Counted from the stretch's first letter, positions 50,973 to 60,133 are shown. The stretch: 64,000 nt of DNA from Amaricoccus sp047275745 (GCF_047275745.1 NZ_JBKQWU010000002.1:62001-126000); one strand, 5' to 3'. Notes: generated by a model from the sequence alone, not told the origin. Translations and numbers: made by a program.

Positions 50973-51821
50973 ATGACAGGCCCATCGGGGACAGGCCCAT
51001 CGGGGACAGGCCCATCGGGAAAGCGGCGCCGCCCGGCGCGGGCCGCGGCCGCCGCGCTTTCGCTCGCACTGGCCGCGCCCCTGCTCGGGACAGGCTTGGT
51101 CGGCTCGGGATTGCTCGGGATCGGTTTGCTCACGTCCGGTTTGCTCGGGCCCGGGGCGCGGGCGGGCGAGGCTCAGGACCGGCTCTTCGCACTCGGCGCG
51201 CTCGATGCCGTCGAGACCGGGGAGACGCTCGTCTACGACTATTCCCGCCGCGGCACCTGGCCCGGCGACGAGCCGGCCAGGCTCGATCACGGCGAAGCCC
51301 GGCTGACCGTCGAGCCGCCGGGCGCGGACGGCGCCCAGCGCGCGCGCGCCGAGGTCCGCGACGGCGAGACGGTGATCGGCCGGTTCAACCCCTTCCCCGT
51401 GGACGCCGGCAATCCGATGTTCATGGTCTTCATGGAGGAGGCGGTCTCGACGATGGCCACGCTGACAGGGGGCAGTTCCTTCTACATCCGCAACCGGATG
51501 CGCGAGGCGCTGGCTTCCCAGAACGCGGTCGAGGAGACCACGGTTTCCTTCGACGGCCGGTCGGTTCCGGCGCGCGTGCTGACCTTCCAGCCGTTCCTGA
51601 ACGACAGGAACGCCAACAAGATGGGCCCGGCCTTCGTCGACCTCACGATCCGCTTCACCATGAGCGACGAGATACCGGGCGGCTTCGCGCGGATGGAGGC
51701 GGTGACCGGACCCGCCGCCGCCGCGCCGGCCCCGGCTGGGAGCGCGCCCGAGGCGGGCGAACCGGCGGGAGAGCCTCTCGTCGACATGAGCTTCAATCTC
51801 GCCAAGGTCGAGGAGGGCTGA
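50973..51821 (+). CDS. Secreted protein of unknown function with repeat-built N-terminus
   Basis: About 282 residues from ATG 50973 (GGGAGG six bases upstream; ATG 50967 is too close). The N-terminus is a run of TGPSG repeats coded by three 15-bp tandem copies, then RRRPARAAAAALSLALA and a degenerate GLLG-type hydrophobic repeat ending in ARAGEA, a likely signal-peptidase site. The mature region has YSRRGTWPGDEPARLDHGEARLTVEP, FNPFPVDAGNPMFMVFMEEAVSTMATLTGGSSFYIRNRMREAL and FLNDRNANKMGPAFVDLTIRFTMSDEIPGGFARM. I recognise no family. Adjacent to C1 genes and 1 bp upstream of the next small gene. Confidence 0.8.
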   Translation: MTGPSGTGPSGTGPSGKRRRPARAAAAALSLALAAPLLGTGLVGSGLLGIGLLTSGLLGPGARAGEAQDRLFALGALDAVETGETLVYDYSRRGTWPGDEPARLDHGEARLTVEPPGADGAQRARAEVRDGETVIGRFNPFPVDAGNPMFMVFMEEAVSTMATLTGGSSFYIRNRMREALASQNAVEETTVSFDGRSVPARVLTFQPFLNDRNANKMGPAFVDLTIRFTMSDEIPGGFARMEAVTGPAAAAPAPAGSAPEAGEPAGEPLVDMSFNLAKVEEG

Positions 51822-51822
51822 G

Positions 51823-52218
51823 ATGCACGGAAAGATCGCGATCCTCGCCGCGCTGGCAATAGGCGTCTCCGTCATTGGAATTTCCGCGCCAGCGCCCAGT
51901 CTCGCACAGGGCGCGCGTCCGGCGGACAGCGGCGCGGGCCTCGTCAACGACTACCCGACCGAGGCGCGGGCCGATTACGTCTTCACCTGCATGGCAGCCA
52001 ACGGACAGACACGCGAGACGCTGCGCCGGTGTTCCTGCTCCGTCGACGTGGTCGCCTCGATCCTGCCCTATGAGCGCTATGTCGAAGCGGAGACGGTGCT
52101 GGCCATGCGGCAGGTCTCGGGTGAGCGGGTCGGCATGATGCGGACCGCGCCGATGGCGAACGACCTCGTGCGCGACCTGCGGCGCGCGCAGGCCGAGGGC
52201 GATGTCCGCTGTTTCTGA
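51823..52218 (+). CDS. Small secreted Cys-rich protein, unknown function
   Basis: 131 residues. Signal peptide KIAILAALAIGVSVIGISAPAPSLAQ. The mature part has YPTEARADYVFTCMAANGQTRETLRRCSCSVDVVASILPYERYVEAETVLAMRQ, a C-x11-C-x-C arrangement suggestive of a helical disulfide pair, and a terminal Cys-Phe. No named family known to me. It starts immediately after the preceding gene (TGAG-ATG), with GGAGGG upstream, so the two are cotranscribed. Confidence 0.8.
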   Translation: MHGKIAILAALAIGVSVIGISAPAPSLAQGARPADSGAGLVNDYPTEARADYVFTCMAANGQTRETLRRCSCSVDVVASILPYERYVEAETVLAMRQVSGERVGMMRTAPMANDLVRDLRRAQAEGDVRCF

Positions 52219-52318
52219 GCGCAGCCGATCCGCCTCCCGGGAGGCGACGCCCCGGGGGCCGGACCGCTGTGCGTCCGATCTCCGGGTGTTGGCTCCCCGG
52301 GCGTCGGCTCCTCGGGCG

Positions 52319-53200
52319 TCAGCTTCCGAGCGGGAAACTGCCCTCGAAACTTCCGCCGTCCGTGTCATGCGCCTCGACGCTGAGCGCCTCGCCCACGCCG
52401 CTGTCGACATAGCGGAAGCGGAAGGTCGGGTCCTCGCTGATCGAGATGCCGCCCTCCATGCGGAACAGCATCTCCTCTCCCCGCCGCACCTCGACCGTAT
52501 CGATGAACCAGGCCGGCACGAAGAGATGGGTGATCTGGTCGCGCTGCAGCCCCGAATAGTTCGGGTGGCGGAGCATCACCTGCGCCGTCCGCCGCGTGCC
52601 CGACGCCGCCGGCTCCTGCTCGTACCAGCGCGCCTTCATCTGCCCGAGCGCCGCGAGCGCGGCCTCCGCGTCCTTCGACGCCGGCGCCGAGCAGCCGCCC
52701 GAGGCGCGGACGTAGGCGCCCACCATGTGAAGCGCCCCGTCCTCGGTCTCCGCGATCGCACGGATGTTGGAATAGGCATTGACGCGGACGCGGGTTTCGA
52801 GGTCGAGCGGCGCCATCGCCGGACCGAAGGTGAAGACCGCGGCGACCGGCGCCGGGTTCTCGTCTATGACGAGCGTCAGCTTGGCGATCCGCGCGGTGCC
52901 TTCCTTCTGGACCAGCCGCACCGGGACCGTCGCCGCGTCCTCGGCCCGGAATGGCGCTTCGAGGGCGAAGAGCCCTGCGCCGTCGAGAAGCTCGCCTTCG
53001 CCCACGACATCGCCGCGGATCTCGTCCCAGGCCTCGCTCGGCCGCATGGACGTGTCGCGTGCCATATCACCGGCCGCCTCGGCCGTCTGCGCGCGAACGC
53101 CCTGGCCGCCGGGCAGGGCGAGCAGAGGCAGGGCGAGGGCGAGTATCGCGGCGGCGCGCATGAAGGGCGCGGCGAGGCGCGCAGAGACGAATCCGGACAT
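52319..53200 (-). CDS. Quinoprotein dehydrogenase-associated SoxYZ-like carrier
   Basis: Periplasmic fusion of SoxY-like and SoxZ-like domains, 293 residues (TIGR04557 type). Signal peptide RAAAILALALPLLALPGGQGVRA. The SoxY half ends in the swinging-arm-like segment ASGGCSAP with Cys170, where true SoxY has a C-terminal GGCG. The SoxZ half includes VMLRHPNYSGLQRDQITHLFVPAWFIDTVEVRRGEEMLFRMEGGISISEDPTFRFRYV as a region. No sulfur-oxidation genes are near; in this family the carrier goes with PQQ methanol/alcohol dehydrogenases. Divergent from the metallohydrolase, with an inverted repeat between them. Confidence 0.93.
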   Translation of the reverse strand: MSGFVSARLAAPFMRAAAILALALPLLALPGGQGVRAQTAEAAGDMARDTSMRPSEAWDEIRGDVVGEGELLDGAGLFALEAPFRAEDAATVPVRLVQKEGTARIAKLTLVIDENPAPVAAVFTFGPAMAPLDLETRVRVNAYSNIRAIAETEDGALHMVGAYVRASGGCSAPASKDAEAALAALGQMKARWYEQEPAASGTRRTAQVMLRHPNYSGLQRDQITHLFVPAWFIDTVEVRRGEEMLFRMEGGISISEDPTFRFRYVDSGVGEALSVEAHDTDGGSFEGSFPLGS

Positions 53201-53239
53201 GACGGGCTTCCTCCCACGAAGCGGTCCGCAGCATACACC

Positions 53240-53256
53240 CGAAACGATCGGTTTCG
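53240..53256. promoter_or_regulatory. Inverted repeat between SoxYZ-like and metallohydrolase genes
   Basis: CGAAAC-GATCG-GTTTCG, perfect 6-bp arms with a 5-bp spacer, in the 137-bp divergent promoter. Three degenerate 12-bp repeats (GGATTC/GGCTTC-starting) follow at 53276-53311. Operator function is inferred only. Confidence 0.35.
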
Positions 53257-53337
53257 TAGCGCGACATTCGTCGCTGGATTCATCCCGGGATTCGTGCCCG
53301 GCTTCGTCTCCGGGCGGTGCCGGGCGGGAAGGACAGC

Positions 53338-54354
53338 ATGATCGAGCTCCTGATGGAAATCTGCCTGGCGGACCGTCCGGACGCCTGCGCCCGCCACCTG
53401 CTCCCCGGCCCCTGTGTCGAGCAGCGCGCGCTCGACTGGGTCGCGGCCCGGCCCGGCCTCACGCTCCGGGATTCGTCCTGCGATCCCGCCGGCCTGTCCG
53501 CGCTCCCGGTCACCGAAGTCGCGCCGGGCGTCTTCGTGCACGAAGGCCGGCAGGAACTCGCCAGTCCCGAGAACGCCGGCGACGAGGCCAACATCGGTTT
53601 CGTGATCGGCGAGGAAGCGGTGGCGGTGATCGACGCCGGAGGCTCGCGCCAGGTGGCCGAAGGGCTCCACGCCGCGATCCGGGCCCGGACGGAGCTGCCG
53701 ATCCGCTGGCTCGTGCTGACGCACATGCACCCCGACCATACGTTCGGCACCGAGTTCTTCCGGGAGGCGGGCGCGCAGGTGATCGGCCACGCGCGCCTGC
53801 CAAACGCGCTCGCGAACCGCGCCGAGAGCTACACCGAGGCGGCGGAGCGGACGATGGGGCCGCTGATCGCCCGCGCCGCGGCGATCGTTCCGCCCGAGGA
53901 GACCGTCGCGGAGACGCGCGACCTCGACCTTGGCGGGCGCGTGCTGCGCCTGGAAGCCTGGCCGACCGCGCATACCGACAACGACCTGACGGTCCGGGAT
54001 CTCGCGACCGACACCTGGTTCATGGGCGATCTCGTCTTCGACCGCCAGACGCCGTCGATGGACGGCTCGGTCCTGGGCTGGCTCGACCTGCTCGGCGATC
54101 TCTCCGGCCAGCCCGCCGCGCGAATCGTTCCGGGACACGGCGCGGCCGCGCTACCCTGGCCGGAAGGCGCCGATGCGACCCGCGGCTACTTTTCCGCACT
54201 GGTGGAGGAGACGCGCGAATCCCTCGCCTCAGGGGAGAGTTTGGGCGCGGCGGCGCCCAGGCTGGGCAAGGACTTGCGCGGCGACTGGCTGCTCTTCGAC
54301 GCGTTCAATGCCCGCAATGCGACGGCGATCTATCGCGAGCTCGAATGGGAATGA
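53338..54354 (+). CDS. Quinoprotein-relay zinc metallohydrolase (MBL fold) with N-terminal Cys module
   Basis: 338 residues. An N-terminal module of about 50 residues (MIELLMEICLADRPDAC then PC...ARPG...SSC; C9, C17, C26, C48) precedes a metallo-beta-lactamase domain with THMHPDH (128-134), a downstream His in AWPTAHTDND and an Asp in FMGDLVFD, then GHGA. It matches the metallohydrolase family of quinoprotein relay systems (TIGR04559). No signal peptide is visible in the chosen frame; ATG 53338 has GGAAGGA upstream. The same Cys module is free-standing in two small genes just downstream. Substrate unknown. Confidence 0.9.
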   Translation: MIELLMEICLADRPDACARHLLPGPCVEQRALDWVAARPGLTLRDSSCDPAGLSALPVTEVAPGVFVHEGRQELASPENAGDEANIGFVIGEEAVAVIDAGGSRQVAEGLHAAIRARTELPIRWLVLTHMHPDHTFGTEFFREAGAQVIGHARLPNALANRAESYTEAAERTMGPLIARAAAIVPPEETVAETRDLDLGGRVLRLEAWPTAHTDNDLTVRDLATDTWFMGDLVFDRQTPSMDGSVLGWLDLLGDLSGQPAARIVPGHGAAALPWPEGADATRGYFSALVEETRESLASGESLGAAAPRLGKDLRGDWLLFDAFNARNATAIYRELEWE

Positions 54355-54528
54355 ACGAGCCCGCGAAAACCGGCTTCGTGGACGCGGCCTGATCGCGTAA
54401 AATGGACTTCGAGCACGGTATTGGTCCCGCGCTCGAAACAGAAAACCACAGACTTCCCCCGGGAGGGGAGCCCGTTGGCGGAAACAGCCGTGATGAGCAC
54501 GGCTGTGATTCAGGTCATGGGGACGAAT

Positions 54529-54762
54529 ATGATCGAACTCGCATTCATTGTCTGCCTGATGTCGGCGCCGCACGATTGCCGCCAGAAGGTCATCAAGTTC
54601 ATGCCCGGCCAGTCGGCCGCGCTCTGCATGTATCACGCGCAGCCGATGCTGGCCGCCTGGGTGGGACAGCGGCCCGATTACCGGGTGACGAAATGGCGCT
54701 GCCGCGAGATGGCCGACAGCCTCGCCGAGCGGAACGACCCGGACGCGGCCCCGCCGCTCTGA
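54529..54762 (+). CDS. Small four-cysteine protein, paralogue A
   Basis: 77 residues from ATG 54529. It opens MIELAFIVCLMSAPHDC and carries Cys9, Cys17, Cys33 and Cys58, with Trp44 and RP at 48-49. These match the N-terminal module of the metallohydrolase upstream and paralogue B downstream in spacing (C9 and C17 identical). No signal peptide by eye, but the short hydrophobic start is unusual. Function unknown; four cysteines could bind a metal or make two disulfides. Upstream ATGs in the same frame add non-conserved residues. Confidence 0.75.
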   Translation: MIELAFIVCLMSAPHDCRQKVIKFMPGQSAALCMYHAQPMLAAWVGQRPDYRVTKWRCREMADSLAERNDPDAAPPL

Positions 54763-54784
54763 ATCGCGCCACGCGGAGCGCGCC

Positions 54785-55417
54785 TCAGGTGAATTCCGCG
54801 AGAATCCGCGCGATCGCGAAGGCGCGCTGCTCCAGAAGCACCGGCGTCTCGCAGACATAGGTCAGCGACTGCGACCGCTCGCGAAAGACGCGGATATCCC
54901 AGTTCAGGTTGTCCTGCGCTTCCTCGACCTTGTCGAGATCGGGCTCCGGGGCCGCGCGCAATTCCGCGAGCGCGGCCTCCTTCTCCTTCACCGCGTCGGA
55001 GAGCGCGACCTGGCTGTGGGCGTAGCGGCTGATCCCGCTCATGATCTGGCGGCGCTCCGTGTCGATCCGGTCGAGCACGCCGGAGAAGAGCAGCGCCATC
55101 CGCGCCGGGCGCTCCGAAGCGTCGAGCCCGGATGCGTAGTCGGTCGCGAGCGCCCTGACCTCGTCGAGGCTGGTGCGCCGCGCGGCCATCACCCCGGCGA
55201 GCCGCGCGATCTCCGGATCGTCCTCCCAGTCTCCCTCGGCGGGCGGGCCGGCCCACATCTGGCCAGCCGACAGATTGGGCACCTTGCGCTGGACGCAGGG
55301 CCAGTCGGGATCGCTCTGATCCGCCGCGCGGACGGGGCCGGCGAGCGGCGGGAGCAGGCCGGCCGCCAGGACGAGGGCCAGCGCGGCCCGCGGTGCACGA
55401 GCGGGTTTCGCAGTCAT
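54785..55417 (-). CDS. Secreted coiled-coil protein of unknown function
   Basis: 210 residues. Signal peptide PRAALALVLAAGLLPPLAGPVRA. The mature protein opens SDPDWPCVQRKVPNLSAGQMWAGPP, with Cys-pair partners Cys41 and a C-terminal Cys in LTYVCETPVLLEQ. It is otherwise helical, with a likely coiled coil (about 140-175, DAVKEKEAALAELRAAPEPDLDKVEEAQDNL). No family name known to me. It lies between the two paralogous small Cys proteins but on the opposite strand. A periplasmic assembly or chaperone role would be a guess. Confidence 0.8.
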   Translation of the reverse strand: MTAKPARAPRAALALVLAAGLLPPLAGPVRAADQSDPDWPCVQRKVPNLSAGQMWAGPPAEGDWEDDPEIARLAGVMAARRTSLDEVRALATDYASGLDASERPARMALLFSGVLDRIDTERRQIMSGISRYAHSQVALSDAVKEKEAALAELRAAPEPDLDKVEEAQDNLNWDIRVFRERSQSLTYVCETPVLLEQRAFAIARILAEFT

Positions 55418-55580
55418 GCGGGGTCCTCCATCGATGCGCCGCGCGTACCTTATTGACTTGTTGAAACCGTCGCGGGGGTCAAGACTGACCTTGGGATTCC
55501 GCCGGAAACCGACGCCAAGGTCGGGGGTGCGCCGATCCGTCGCGGTCGCGCCGGACGCCCGGCGGTCGAGGAGTCGAGCC

Positions 55581-55784
55581 ATGATCGAACTCATCTTCAT
55601 CGCCTGCCTCAAGGTCGAGCCAGGCACCTGCCAGCAGCGGGTCCTGGGCTTTGTCGGCGGGACTCCCGCCGCCTGCGCGCGCCGCGCCCAACCGGAACTC
55701 GCGGTCTGGGCCGACACCCATCCGGCCTTCGCCATCGCCTCCTGGAAATGCGCCGACGGCGAGACGCGGGAACGCGATGCCTGA
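55581..55784 (+). CDS. Small four-cysteine protein, paralogue B
   Basis: 67 residues from ATG 55581. MIELIFIACLKVEPGTC, then Cys32 and Cys57, Trp43 and a His-Pro at 47-48: the same plan as paralogue A, with one residue less between Cys17 and the third Cys. The frame stays open upstream for 55 codons without conserved sequence, so the internal ATG is preferred. Located before the formaldehyde dehydrogenase gene (181 bp). Function unknown. Confidence 0.72.
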   Translation: MIELIFIACLKVEPGTCQQRVLGFVGGTPAACARRAQPELAVWADTHPAFAIASWKCADGETRERDA

Positions 55785-55965
55785 CCCGCGCATCCCCTCC
55801 GCGGGCGCCGGTCGCGAGGCCTGATGGCGATCGGGGCTGGACGGGGGACCAGCACCAAAGTCTAATCGGCTCCGGCGGCTTTGGGTTGTAAGTCGCCAGC
55901 AATCGGCCAGAGACGCGGCCAAGTCCGCGCGCACCGGCCGACCGGAAGGCCAATCGGAGGAAGCC

Positions 55966-57096
<1,131 letters not shown>

Positions 57097-57310
57097 GAGA
57101 ATGCCCCCGACATCGGGCCCGGCGGACCGATCCGGTTCGGCGGGCCCAGACGCGCATGCCTCCCCTCGGGCGGGCAATTCTCCCGCGGACTTCGGGCCGC
57201 CGCGCCCGGGTTCGTCGCGCCGCGGACAGGCCTGCGAAGCCGGTACCGGCCCGGACAGCGCCCGGTGATCACTCCCGCGGCCGCTCCGCTCGGCGCCTCC
57301 AGAAAAATTT

Positions 57311-57322
57311 TCTGATATCAGA
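57311..57322. promoter_or_regulatory. Perfect palindrome upstream of the xoxF promoter
   Basis: TCTGATATCAGA, about 90 bp upstream of the predicted -35. A candidate binding site for a dimeric regulator such as the LuxR-type response regulator of this cluster; no binding data. Confidence 0.4.
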
Positions 57323-57412
57323 TACTTGCACGGTACCGAGCCGCGTGCGCGAAGGACGACCGCGCCCTTGTGGATGGGGTACTACTTTATGCCAATCAGA
57401 ACGGCTTTGTTG

Positions 57413-57442
57413 TTGACCGGCTCAACGGCCCGCCCTTTTAAT
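57413..57442 (+). promoter_or_regulatory. Predicted promoter of xoxF
   Basis: TTGACC (-35) and TTTAAT (-10) with an 18-bp spacer, about 150 bp before the start. The long leader then contains a small hairpin at 57469-57482. Confidence 0.45.
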
Positions 57443-57595
57443 GCCCTCAAAAGAAGCGTGATAAATATCCTCCTCAGGGAGGGAAGGCGTCTTTCAGGTG
57501 GAGGAGTTCGTGCCGGCCGCGCCGTCTTCGGTGTCGGTTGGCGGCTCGGTTCAATCTGCCAGTGACAGATTAAAACAGCCCAGTGGGAGGGTTAG

Positions 57596-59401
57596 ATGAT
57601 CAGATATGCATTGCCGGCGGCGGCCGCGTTACTGCTTTCGGGCAGCTGGGGCGCTTCCGCCAACGAAAGCACCCAGCAGGCGATCAGCGACGCCAAGAAC
57701 TGGGCGATCCAGACGGGCGACTACGCGAACCAGCGCTATTCCACGCTCGAACAGATCACCAAGGCGAACGTGGGAGACCTGCAGGTCGCCTGGACCTTCT
57801 CGACCGGCGTGCTGCGCGGCCATGAGGGCTCGCCGCTCGTGATCGGCGACATCATGTATGTCCACACGCCGTTCCCGAACATCGTCTACGCGCTCGATCT
57901 CAAGCAGGACGGCAAGATCATCTGGAAGTACGAGCCGCAGCAGGACCCGAACGTCATCGGCGTGATGTGCTGCGACACCGTCAACCGCGGACTCTCCTTC
58001 GCGGACGGCATGGTCTTCCTGTCGCAGGCCGACACCACGGTCGTGGCACTCGACGCCGCGACCGGCGAGGTCAAGTGGAGCGTCAAGAACGGCGATCCGG
58101 CGAAGGGCGAGACGGCGACCGCGACCACGATGCCGTTCAAGGACAAGCTGCTCGTATCGATCTCGGGCGGCGAATTCGGCGTGCAGGGCCATGTGACGGC
58201 CTACAACATCGCCGACGGCTCGCAGGCCTGGCGCGCCTATTCCGTCGGCCCGGACGACCAGATCCTGTTCGACCCGGAGACCACCACGGAGCTTGGCAAG
58301 CCCGTCGGCGCGGACAGCTCGCTCAAGACCTGGGAAGGCGACCAGTGGCAGATCGGCGGCGGCACCACCTGGGGCTGGTTCTCCTACGACCCCGACCTGA
58401 ACCTCATCTATTACGGCTCGGGCAACCCCTCCACCTGGAACCCGTCGCAGCGGCCGGGTGACAACAAGTGGTCGATGACGATCTTCGCGCGCGACGCCGA
58501 CACCGGCGTGGCGAAATGGGTCTACCAGATGACGCCCCACGACGAATGGGACTTCGACGGCGTCAACGAGATGATCCTCGCCGACATCGAGATCGAAGGC
58601 CAGCAGGTGAAGACGCTGGTCCACTTCGACCGCAACGGCCTCGCCTACACGATGAACCGCGAGACCGGCGAGCTTCTCGTCGCGGAGAAATACGACCCGA
58701 CGGTCAACTGGACAACCGGCGTCGACATGGACCCGAATTCGGAAACCTACGGCCGCCCGGCCGTGGTCGAGGAATACTCGACCGAGGCCAATGGCGAGGA
58801 CGTGAACACGACCGGCGTCTGCCCGGCCGCCCTCGGCACCAAGGACCAGCAGCCGGCCTCCTACTCGCCGAAGACCGGCCTCTTCTACGTGCCGACCAAT
58901 CACGTCTGCATGGACTACGAGCCGTTCCGCGTGAGCTACACCGCCGGCCAGCCCTATGTCGGCGCGACCCTCTCGATGTTCCCCGCGCCGGACAGCCACG
59001 GCGGCATGGGCAACTTCATCGCCTGGGACGCGGCGGCGGGCGAGATCAAATGGTCGCTGCCCGAGCAGTTCTCGGTCTGGTCGGGCGCGCTCGCGACCGC
59101 GGGCGACGTGGTCTTCTACGGCACGCTCGAAGGCTATCTGAAGGCGATCGACTCCGAGACGGGCGAGGAACTCTACAAGTTCAAGACCCCGTCGGGCATC
59201 ATCGGCAACGTCTTCACCTATGAGCACGCCGGCAAGCAGTATGTCGGGGTCCTCTCGGGCATCGGCGGCTGGGCCGGCATCGGCCTCGCGGCGGGCCTCA
59301 CCAATCCGAACGAGGGCCTCGGCGCCGTCGGCGGCTACTCGGCGCTCAGCGACTACACCGCGCTCGGCGGGCAGCTGACCGTCTTCGCGCTTCCGGACTG
59401 A
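57596..59401 (+). CDS. xoxF: Lanthanide-dependent PQQ methanol dehydrogenase
   Basis: Periplasmic quinoprotein of 601 residues oxidising methanol (and possibly formaldehyde) to pass electrons to XoxG. Signal peptide YALPAAAALLLSGSWGASA. PQQ features: vicinal CysCys at 125-126 (GVMCCDTVNRG), and an eight-bladed propeller of W-motif repeats. Metal ligands appear as Glu193 (SGGEFG), Asn277 (GSGNPS) and the catalytic Asp319. Asp321 two residues later (EWDFDG) is the extra lanthanide ligand that separates XoxF from calcium MxaF. No mxaI-like small subunit gene follows. GGGAGGG lies before ATG 57596. Confidence 0.96.
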   Translation: MIRYALPAAAALLLSGSWGASANESTQQAISDAKNWAIQTGDYANQRYSTLEQITKANVGDLQVAWTFSTGVLRGHEGSPLVIGDIMYVHTPFPNIVYALDLKQDGKIIWKYEPQQDPNVIGVMCCDTVNRGLSFADGMVFLSQADTTVVALDAATGEVKWSVKNGDPAKGETATATTMPFKDKLLVSISGGEFGVQGHVTAYNIADGSQAWRAYSVGPDDQILFDPETTTELGKPVGADSSLKTWEGDQWQIGGGTTWGWFSYDPDLNLIYYGSGNPSTWNPSQRPGDNKWSMTIFARDADTGVAKWVYQMTPHDEWDFDGVNEMILADIEIEGQQVKTLVHFDRNGLAYTMNRETGELLVAEKYDPTVNWTTGVDMDPNSETYGRPAVVEEYSTEANGEDVNTTGVCPAALGTKDQQPASYSPKTGLFYVPTNHVCMDYEPFRVSYTAGQPYVGATLSMFPAPDSHGGMGNFIAWDAAAGEIKWSLPEQFSVWSGALATAGDVVFYGTLEGYLKAIDSETGEELYKFKTPSGIIGNVFTYEHAGKQYVGVLSGIGGWAGIGLAAGLTNPNEGLGAVGGYSALSDYTALGGQLTVFALPD

Positions 59402-59478
59402 TTTCCGGAACCGGGGTTCGGACGCGGCCGCGCTTGGGGAGTAGCGGGGCGTCCGGGTCTCGAGGCCTTTGACCACCA

Positions 59479-59507
59479 GGGGGCGGGACACCTCGTGTTT
59501 CGCCCCC
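59479..59507 (+). promoter_or_regulatory. Intercistronic hairpin between xoxF and xoxG
   Basis: GGGGGCG / CGCCCCC outer stem (59479-59485 and 59501-59507) with an inner ACAC-CTC-GTGT stem and a small internal loop. No T run follows. It could stabilise the xoxF message or limit read-through, giving more XoxF than XoxG. Confidence 0.5.
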
Positions 59508-59590
59508 GTTGCTGGCCCGGCCTCGAATTCACTGCAAAGGGCGGAGACCCTGTCGAAGTCGAAATCATGTAGCTGGGTCTTGGGAGGACC

Positions 59591-60133
59591 ATGATGATCC
59601 GCGCCAAATCACTCCTCGCCGTCACAACCGTGACAACAGCCGCCGCGCTCGGCATCGCCACGATGGCCGTCGCGCAGACCGCGGCGCTGACGCCGGAGCA
59701 GCAGGCGGCCAATGTGACGCCCGACTACGAAACCGACGGCAAATGGTTCACGGCCGAGGATGTCCCAACCTTCAAGGTGGAAGAGGACGGAACCGTCGAC
59801 TGGTACACGTTCTCTGGCTTCCGGCGCTACAACGCCGAGTGCTTCGTCTGCCACGGGCCGGATGGACAGGGTTCGACCTATGCGCCTCCGCTCGCGAAAT
59901 CGGCGCTGCGGATCGACTATTACGACTTCATGGGAATCGTCGCGGGCGGGAAGCAGTCGGGCAACCTCGTGATGCCGGCCTTCGGCGAGAACCGCAACGT
60001 GATGTGCTATCTCGATGACATCTACATCTATCTCAAGGCCATGGGCACGGAAACCATCGCCCGCGGCCGCCCGGCCAAGCGCGCCGAGAAGCCCGAAGCC
60101 TATGCCGAGCAAGAAGATGCCTGCATGGGCTAG
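59591..60133 (+). CDS. xoxG: c-type cytochrome electron acceptor of XoxF
   Basis: Periplasmic cytochrome (180 residues) that takes electrons from XoxF. Signal peptide LLAVTTVTTAAALGIATMAVAQ. One heme motif CFVCH (84-88) and a likely axial Met128 in NLVMPAFGENRNVMCYLDDIYIYLKAM. The lead-in YTFSGFRRYNAECFVCHGPDGQGS is typical of the cL/c-555 branch linked to methanol dehydrogenases. The Lys/Glu-rich C-terminus (RAKRAEKPEAYAEQEDA) is variable. GGGAGGACC precedes the two ATGs at 59591 and 59594. xoxJ starts inside its 3' end. Confidence 0.93.
   Translation: MMIRAKSLLAVTTVTTAAALGIATMAVAQTAALTPEQQAANVTPDYETDGKWFTAEDVPTFKVEEDGTVDWYTFSGFRRYNAECFVCHGPDGQGSTYAPPLAKSALRIDYYDFMGIVAGGKQSGNLVMPAFGENRNVMCYLDDIYIYLKAMGTETIARGRPAKRAEKPEAYAEQEDACMG

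Larger units (their letters stand above)
57097..57595. promoter_or_regulatory. xoxF upstream regulatory region (no gene seen)
   Basis: 499 bp, with an AT-richer patch that stands out from the surroundings. It holds a 12-bp palindrome TCTGATATCAGA (57311-57322), a TTGACC / TTTAAT promoter pair (57413-57418, 57437-57442, 18-bp spacer) and a CCTCC-TCAG-GGAGG hairpin (57469-57482). A short open frame here lacks a ribosome site and family likeness. Confidence 0.55.

Noticed and set aside
52319..53200. Sulfur-oxidation (Sox) gene because of the SoxYZ likeness
   Set aside because: No soxABCDX genes are present, the arm motif is GGCSAP in mid-protein, and the neighbours are PQQ/C1 genes; the quinoprotein-associated fusion family fits better.
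57326..57565. A 79-codon open frame in the xoxF upstream region
   Set aside because: No ribosome site and no family likeness; the region looks regulatory.
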